From contig JAURWD010000097.1 of NCBI GenBank assembly GCA_030655145.1, forward strand, positions 1-35,654: 35,654 nt of DNA, in the 5' to 3' direction. This stretch comes from Ferruginibacter sp. Its GTDB lineage: Bacteria > Bacteroidota > Bacteroidia > Chitinophagales > Chitinophagaceae. The notes under the pieces are model-generated. The model ran no database searches. It was not told where the DNA came from and worked only from the letters and a program-made list of their open reading frames with translations. Below, one piece after another: positions 32,142 to 35,654 of this stretch (its first letter is position 1; the number at the start of each line of letters is the position of its first letter). The translations under genes were made by a program, and so were the position numbers.

Positions 32142-33656
32142 TTATTGGATCACATAAGTATTATAGGAAGACTTTTGTACGAAAAAATCATAATCGATCC
32201 AGCTAAAGCCTCCATCACCCCACAAGGTTCCCCAGGAACTCATGACTTTATACGCATGTTTAGCATCATCATACCCGCAAATAAGAACCGCATGTGGTAA
32301 ACTTCCTGAGCCTGAATATGATTTCCAGATAAATCCGGGGCCGGCGCCAATGAAACTATTATCCGCGGTGATGTTAACAATTACAGGATGTTTGGTGGAA
32401 ATCATCGTTTTAATTGCAACTTCATCGGAATTAAGAATTGACGCATAGGAAGCGATTTTATATTGAGCGGCATTGGCAGTCTGTACTGCATCAGGCTGAA
32501 GAGAACAACCATTCGTACCGCTGTATGGCATGGCCTGCCAGGTACAAACACCTTGATTTTTTAATAGATTTAAGGCTAATGTAAAAGCTGTCCCAGAGCC
32601 ACAGTCACTCAATTTGGTTTGGTTATACACATATTCCGGGCTGAAAATATTTGAGTTGAATTCGTAACTGGTTGCATTGGTCCTATAATACTGTTCAATG
32701 GACCGGGCGCCGTAAGCAATTGCAAAAGCGACGCAACTTCCTTCACCGGCCTGGTTAGCAGGAGTCGGCGTTGTGAGTTGATACGAAGAAGGAACAGGCA
32801 CCGGTGAAATCACGGTTGTATTTACGGTTACCTGTATACTGCCTGAATTTGAATTGCCTGCCGCATCGGTTGCTGTTGCCGTCAGGCTATGAATACCTGC
32901 AGCGACGGTAGTTGTGTTCCAGGAAATACTATACGGCGCAGTATTATCTGTGCCTATCACGACACCGTCGACTTTAAAACCTACTGAGCTAACACCAATA
33001 TTATCACTGGCAGCCACTGCTACGGTAACAGTCGAACTAACTGAAGCACCATTGGTGGGTGAAGTAATAGCTACAGTTGGCGGGGTTATGTCTGCACCTG
33101 CAGGCGTATTGTATCCAACTTGTATGGTACTTATTTTTAAATTACCTGCAGCATCATTTGCCGTAGCGGTAAGTGTGTGAGTGCCGCTGGTAAGGCCGGT
33201 GGTGTTCCAGCTAAAACTGTAGGGAGCAAGGTTGTCGGTACCAATAACAATTCCATCTACTTTTAAGACAACCGAACTCACACCAACATTATCAGTTGCA
33301 GTTACCTGGACATTTACTGTGCTATTGACAGTTGCCCCTGTTGCAGGGCTAACAAAGCTAACGTTAGGAGTCGTCCGGTCCCTTCCTGTACTGCCGCCGC
33401 CCGCAGGTTTTGCATTTTCAGATTGTGCTTGGGAAAAATAATTACTGATGTTGTCAGCCATAAAGTCTGCAGAAGTCATCATTGGAACTTTTGCAACCAA
33501 AGCGGAATCGTCTGGCACCACACCAGCTAACCTTGAGTTGTTGGATGTAGCGTCAGCAGGTGTGTCGTTGAATGAGTTTTCTTTGTTACAGGAGGCGAGT
33601 AGTGCGGTTAGGGTTATACATAGAGTTACCCCTGCACGGAATGGAAATAATTTCAT
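32142..33656 (-). CDS. C1 (papain-like) cysteine peptidase lipoprotein with two Ig-like domains
   Basis: A 504-residue lipoprotein; the lipobox LLASC puts the lipid on Cys23. After a linker, two Ig-like domains of the Big_9 type follow (residues about 95-183 and 190-280), each with DNxGVSSVxxKVDGxVIGTDN and a DAAGN turn. The C1 domain starts near 290. Gln302 and Cys308 stand six apart as Gln19 and Cys25 in papain (QAGEGSCVAFA). The Cys that pairs with a disulfide in papain is Glu here. His455 lies in LPHAVLICGYDD. Where papain has Asn-Ser-Trp-Gly, this protein has SSWG (Ser473), so the usual catalytic Asn is replaced. Activity is therefore doubtful or altered. It has a divergent partner to the right. 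Confidence 0.88.
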   Translation of the reverse strand: MKLFPFRAGVTLCITLTALLASCNKENSFNDTPADATSNNSRLAGVVPDDSALVAKVPMMTSADFMADNISNYFSQAQSENAKPAGGGSTGRDRTTPNVSFVSPATGATVNSTVNVQVTATDNVGVSSVVLKVDGIVIGTDNLAPYSFSWNTTGLTSGTHTLTATANDAAGNLKISTIQVGYNTPAGADITPPTVAITSPTNGASVSSTVTVAVAASDNIGVSSVGFKVDGVVIGTDNTAPYSISWNTTTVAAGIHSLTATATDAAGNSNSGSIQVTVNTTVISPVPVPSSYQLTTPTPANQAGEGSCVAFAIAYGARSIEQYYRTNATSYEFNSNIFSPEYVYNQTKLSDCGSGTAFTLALNLLKNQGVCTWQAMPYSGTNGCSLQPDAVQTANAAQYKIASYASILNSDEVAIKTMISTKHPVIVNITADNSFIGAGPGFIWKSYSGSGSLPHAVLICGYDDAKHAYKVMSSWGTLWGDGGFSWIDYDFFVQKSSYNTYVIQ

Positions 33657-34645
33657 GGTTTTTCTATTGATATTGAATAATGATTCTACAAAAGCAACGC
33701 TAATTAAGGCTTACCGTTTTATTTTTAAACGATTAACTAACTAGAAAAGGCAATCTACCATCGACGTTTTGTCGGAATAACAAGAACCAGTTTATAATTT
33801 AAAATGAATATTTTTTATCTGGCTGCAGCCAACAATTTCCGGACCACCCTTCTCCAAGGATCCGCATCAATCAAATAACTATATCCTGGTTGAAGTTTAA
33901 AAGTTGGCGCAAGTGTTTTAACGTTAAGGAGTTACTTAATAGTTTTTTGTGATAAGTATTTTATTTGCAATTATTGAGAATTCAAAATGAAATATTCGCT
34001 TCGCTTGAAACCTAATTTATCTTTTGAAAGAATTGTCCGTAAAAAAGCTGGTGGGTCAAGAATGCAATTGTATGAGTAAACCAAATCCATCCTGCACTGA
34101 ATCCACATCGATTAATTCAACAAGAATTATAGGCTGGACAAGGCAGCAAAACTAACTTCATAAATGAAAAAATTACAACCCGGCCATTTTTGCAAACGTA
34201 ATACCAGTCTTATTTTCCCTGAATTCCAGTGAAGCCTACTCCTCAGGAATATTATATATAATAATTATTGAATATCAATAAAATTAGTTATGGTTATTAA
34301 ATGCTTGATTAGGAACCAGTTCGTTCAGTTTATATGGAAACATGCAGATATATCCGGACAGAGGGCATAATTATTGTTCCATGGCGATCGTTAAAAAAGC
34401 GAAATAATTCAGGTGTTCTGAATTATAAATTAACAGATGACATTCCATATCCACCCCCAAAGAAGAACCGCCACCCAGGCACGATAAACTAGTGCCAAAT
34501 TCTTCTAAACATACATATTCAATCTGCCAACCAATGTTGAATTGGTCAATGATCGACATTTTGGCAAAATGAACGGGATAGGTCCATGAAATTTTTAAAT
34601 CGAACAATAACCAATCACATTTTAAACCAAATCAAAAACATAAAC
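33657..34645. other. AT-rich intergenic region between divergent C1 peptidase genes
   Basis: Nearly 1 kb without a convincing intact gene. It should hold promoters for both peptidase genes, but no perfect TAnnTTTG box was found near either start. Features seen are a 12-base palindrome, TGGCTGCAGCCA (33820-33831), a gene-tail remnant at 33815-33931, and a tract at 34240-34300 that is almost only A and T. A 30-codon plus-strand frame lies at 33987-34079 and a 78-codon minus-strand frame at 34371-34607; I support neither as a gene. Confidence 0.4.
33815..33931 (-). pseudogene. Possible C-terminal gene remnant
   Basis: A 38-codon minus-strand segment between two stop codons reads like the tail of a real protein: TLAPTFKLQPGYSYLIDADP followed by WRRVVRKLLAAAR and a stop. 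It has no ATG, and a stop codon lies directly upstream. Residue choice (a polar-aromatic beta stretch and then a basic helix) is better than chance sequence in this AT-rich region. The family is not recognised. It may be what is left of a deleted gene. Confidence 0.35.
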
Positions 34646-35654
34646 ATGATCCAATTAAAATCCAAATTGAATGTTGCGCTAGTCGCAATGACCATCCTAT
34701 GGACCTCCTGTCAAAAAGAAACCTCCAATCCTACCCAAATCGAACAACCGGAACAGACCGGTAAGGCAATGGGTGCTGATGCCGTTGACCTGGTTGCATT
34801 AAACAATGTACCACTGATCATCTCGACGGAGTTTGGCCAGGAAAAAGAATCTGATGCCACAATCGCCGGCCGCAGAGTGAAACCTCCGACCTCCACCGCG
34901 GATCTGACCGCCCCGGTAGTTTCAATTCCGTCGCCAACGAGTGGCGCTACAGTGTCAGGAACCGTAGCCATCCAGGTGAGCGCCTCAGATAATGTTGGTG
35001 TCACCTCGGTGGTACTCACAATCAATGGTGCCCAGGTTGCTGCTTTTGCTGCTGCCCCATTTAGTTATTCATGGAATACCACTAACCTGGCCAACGCAAA
35101 CTACACGATTACGGCTACTGCTAAAGATGCTGCCGGCAATACAAAATCCGCAAGCAACGTTGTATCGAAAAACACGGTTATTGTAGTGACCCCTCCACCA
35201 ACAACGCTTCCAACCAGTTTCACGTTGGCTATGCCTCCTGTTGTTAACCAGGGAAGCGAGGGCGCTTGTATTGCCTTTGCGGTTGCTTATGCAAGATCAT
35301 ATGAGGCATTTAAAGCTACAAACGCAACTGCCTATAGCACTTCAGCAAACATCCTCAGCCCGGAATACCTTTTTAATCAAACCAAAAGCAGCACGACCTG
35401 CTCGGGATCTGCATTGCTTACGTCTTTAAATTTTGTACGTGACAATGGCATCTGTACCTGGGCTTCGATGCCATACACCTGGACCGGATGTAGTCTTATG
35501 CCAACCTCGTCTCAAACAACCGAAGCTGGTAAATACAGAATTTCAAGCTACTCGCAGATCTATGCATCTGACATCACAGCCATCAAAACCATGATTGCTG
35601 CCAAGCGTCCGCTGGTGTCTCAATACTCTGTAGACAATCAGTTTTATAATGCTA
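34646..35654 (+). CDS. C1 (papain-like) cysteine peptidase lipoprotein with one Ig-like domain (cut by right edge)
   Basis: The frame opens at the ATG at 34646 and stays open for 336 codons to the window end. A signal segment (LNVALVAMTILWTSC) suggests a lipoprotein with Cys22, though Trp at position -3 departs from the common lipobox. One Ig-like domain lies at residues about 88-170 (DNVGVTSVVLTINGAQVAAF, DAAGN). The C1 domain starts near 190: Gln202 and Cys208 lie in NQGSEGACIAFAVAYARS, with Glu at the place of papain's disulfide Cys, as in its neighbour. SPEYLFNQTK and NGICTWASMPYTWTGCSL match the neighbouring peptidase closely, so the two are paralogues. The part with His and Asn is beyond the edge. 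Confidence 0.88.
   Translation, partial: MIQLKSKLNVALVAMTILWTSCQKETSNPTQIEQPEQTGKAMGADAVDLVALNNVPLIISTEFGQEKESDATIAGRRVKPPTSTADLTAPVVSIPSPTSGATVSGTVAIQVSASDNVGVTSVVLTINGAQVAAFAAAPFSYSWNTTNLANANYTITATAKDAAGNTKSASNVVSKNTVIVVTPPPTTLPTSFTLAMPPVVNQGSEGACIAFAVAYARSYEAFKATNATAYSTSANILSPEYLFNQTKSSTTCSGSALLTSLNFVRDNGICTWASMPYTWTGCSLMPTSSQTTEAGKYRISSYSQIYASDITAIKTMIAAKRPLVSQYSVDNQFYNA

Noticed and set aside
33987-34079. 30-codon plus-strand frame starting MKYSLRLKPN
   Set aside because: Very short, no Shine-Dalgarno or clear promoter, no known family; could be chance.
34371-34607. 78-codon minus-strand frame with a Cys-Gly-rich segment (CLGGGSSLGVDMEC) that could suggest a small secreted peptide
   Set aside because: No signal peptide, no promoter box, no recognisable family, and it lies in AT-rich DNA between divergent genes where chance frames are common.
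1-35654. CRISPR array, tRNA/rRNA genes, insertion sequences, prophage or a known defence island
   Set aside because: No regularly spaced repeats, cloverleaf pattern, transposase motif, terminal repeats or defence gene set were seen in either strand.

Overview
The window looks like chromosomal DNA of a Bacteroidota bacterium, most likely a member of the Chitinophagales/Chitinophagaceae. Three things support this: secreted proteins carrying type IX secretion system (T9SS) sorting domains (a type B/CHU_C end and a type A end), several perfect copies of the Bacteroidota -7 promoter box TAnnTTTG, and A-rich start regions without Shine-Dalgarno sequences. Base composition is moderate and even. I see no tRNA, rRNA, CRISPR array, insertion sequence or phage module. 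Family names come from recognising sequences by eye; no search was run.

Layout. 1-6.3 kb: ribonuclease R (rnr, minus strand, cut by the left edge), a small Bacteroidota-specific protein, an exported glycosylasparaginase, a HEAT-like protein, a DUF2071/YqjF protein and D-3-phosphoglycerate dehydrogenase (serA). 6.3-10.6 kb: a lipoprotein serine hydrolase of the beta-lactamase fold and a 941-residue PKD-repeat T9SS cargo. 10.9-16.6 kb: a fused SpmA-SpmB membrane protein, the translation-associated ATPase ychF, an acetyl-CoA acetyltransferase and an exported TlpA-like thioredoxin. 16.8-20.3 kb: a cupin, a PNPOx-like flavin-binding protein followed closely by a sugar-porter MFS transporter, a one-repeat DUF1456 protein and a DUF1543 protein. 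20.4-22.3 kb: a membrane histidine kinase overlapping its single-domain response regulator. 22.4-27.5 kb: a phytoene-desaturase-like FAD oxidoreductase, an exported alpha/beta hydrolase, a PQQ-type (sorbosone-like) dehydrogenase, a trypsin-like protein and a small helical protein.

The right third is the most unusual part. At 27.5-27.7 kb a perfect promoter box is followed by a perfect Shine-Dalgarno sequence, a 15-codon mini-ORF, two hairpins and an intrinsic terminator. About 100 bases later begins a desaturase strikingly like eukaryotic dihydroceramide delta-4 desaturase (DEGS), which fits the sphingolipid-making habit of Bacteroidota. After a long structured non-coding leader comes a T9SS type A cargo protein. 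Then come two divergent papain-like (C1) lipoproteins with Ig-like domains, the second cut by the right edge, with almost 1 kb of AT-rich DNA between them that includes an apparent gene remnant.

Most genes are single transcription units with strand changes. The clear co-transcription candidates are the kinase/regulator pair and the PNPOx/MFS pair. Several convergent pairs are separated by hairpin terminators.
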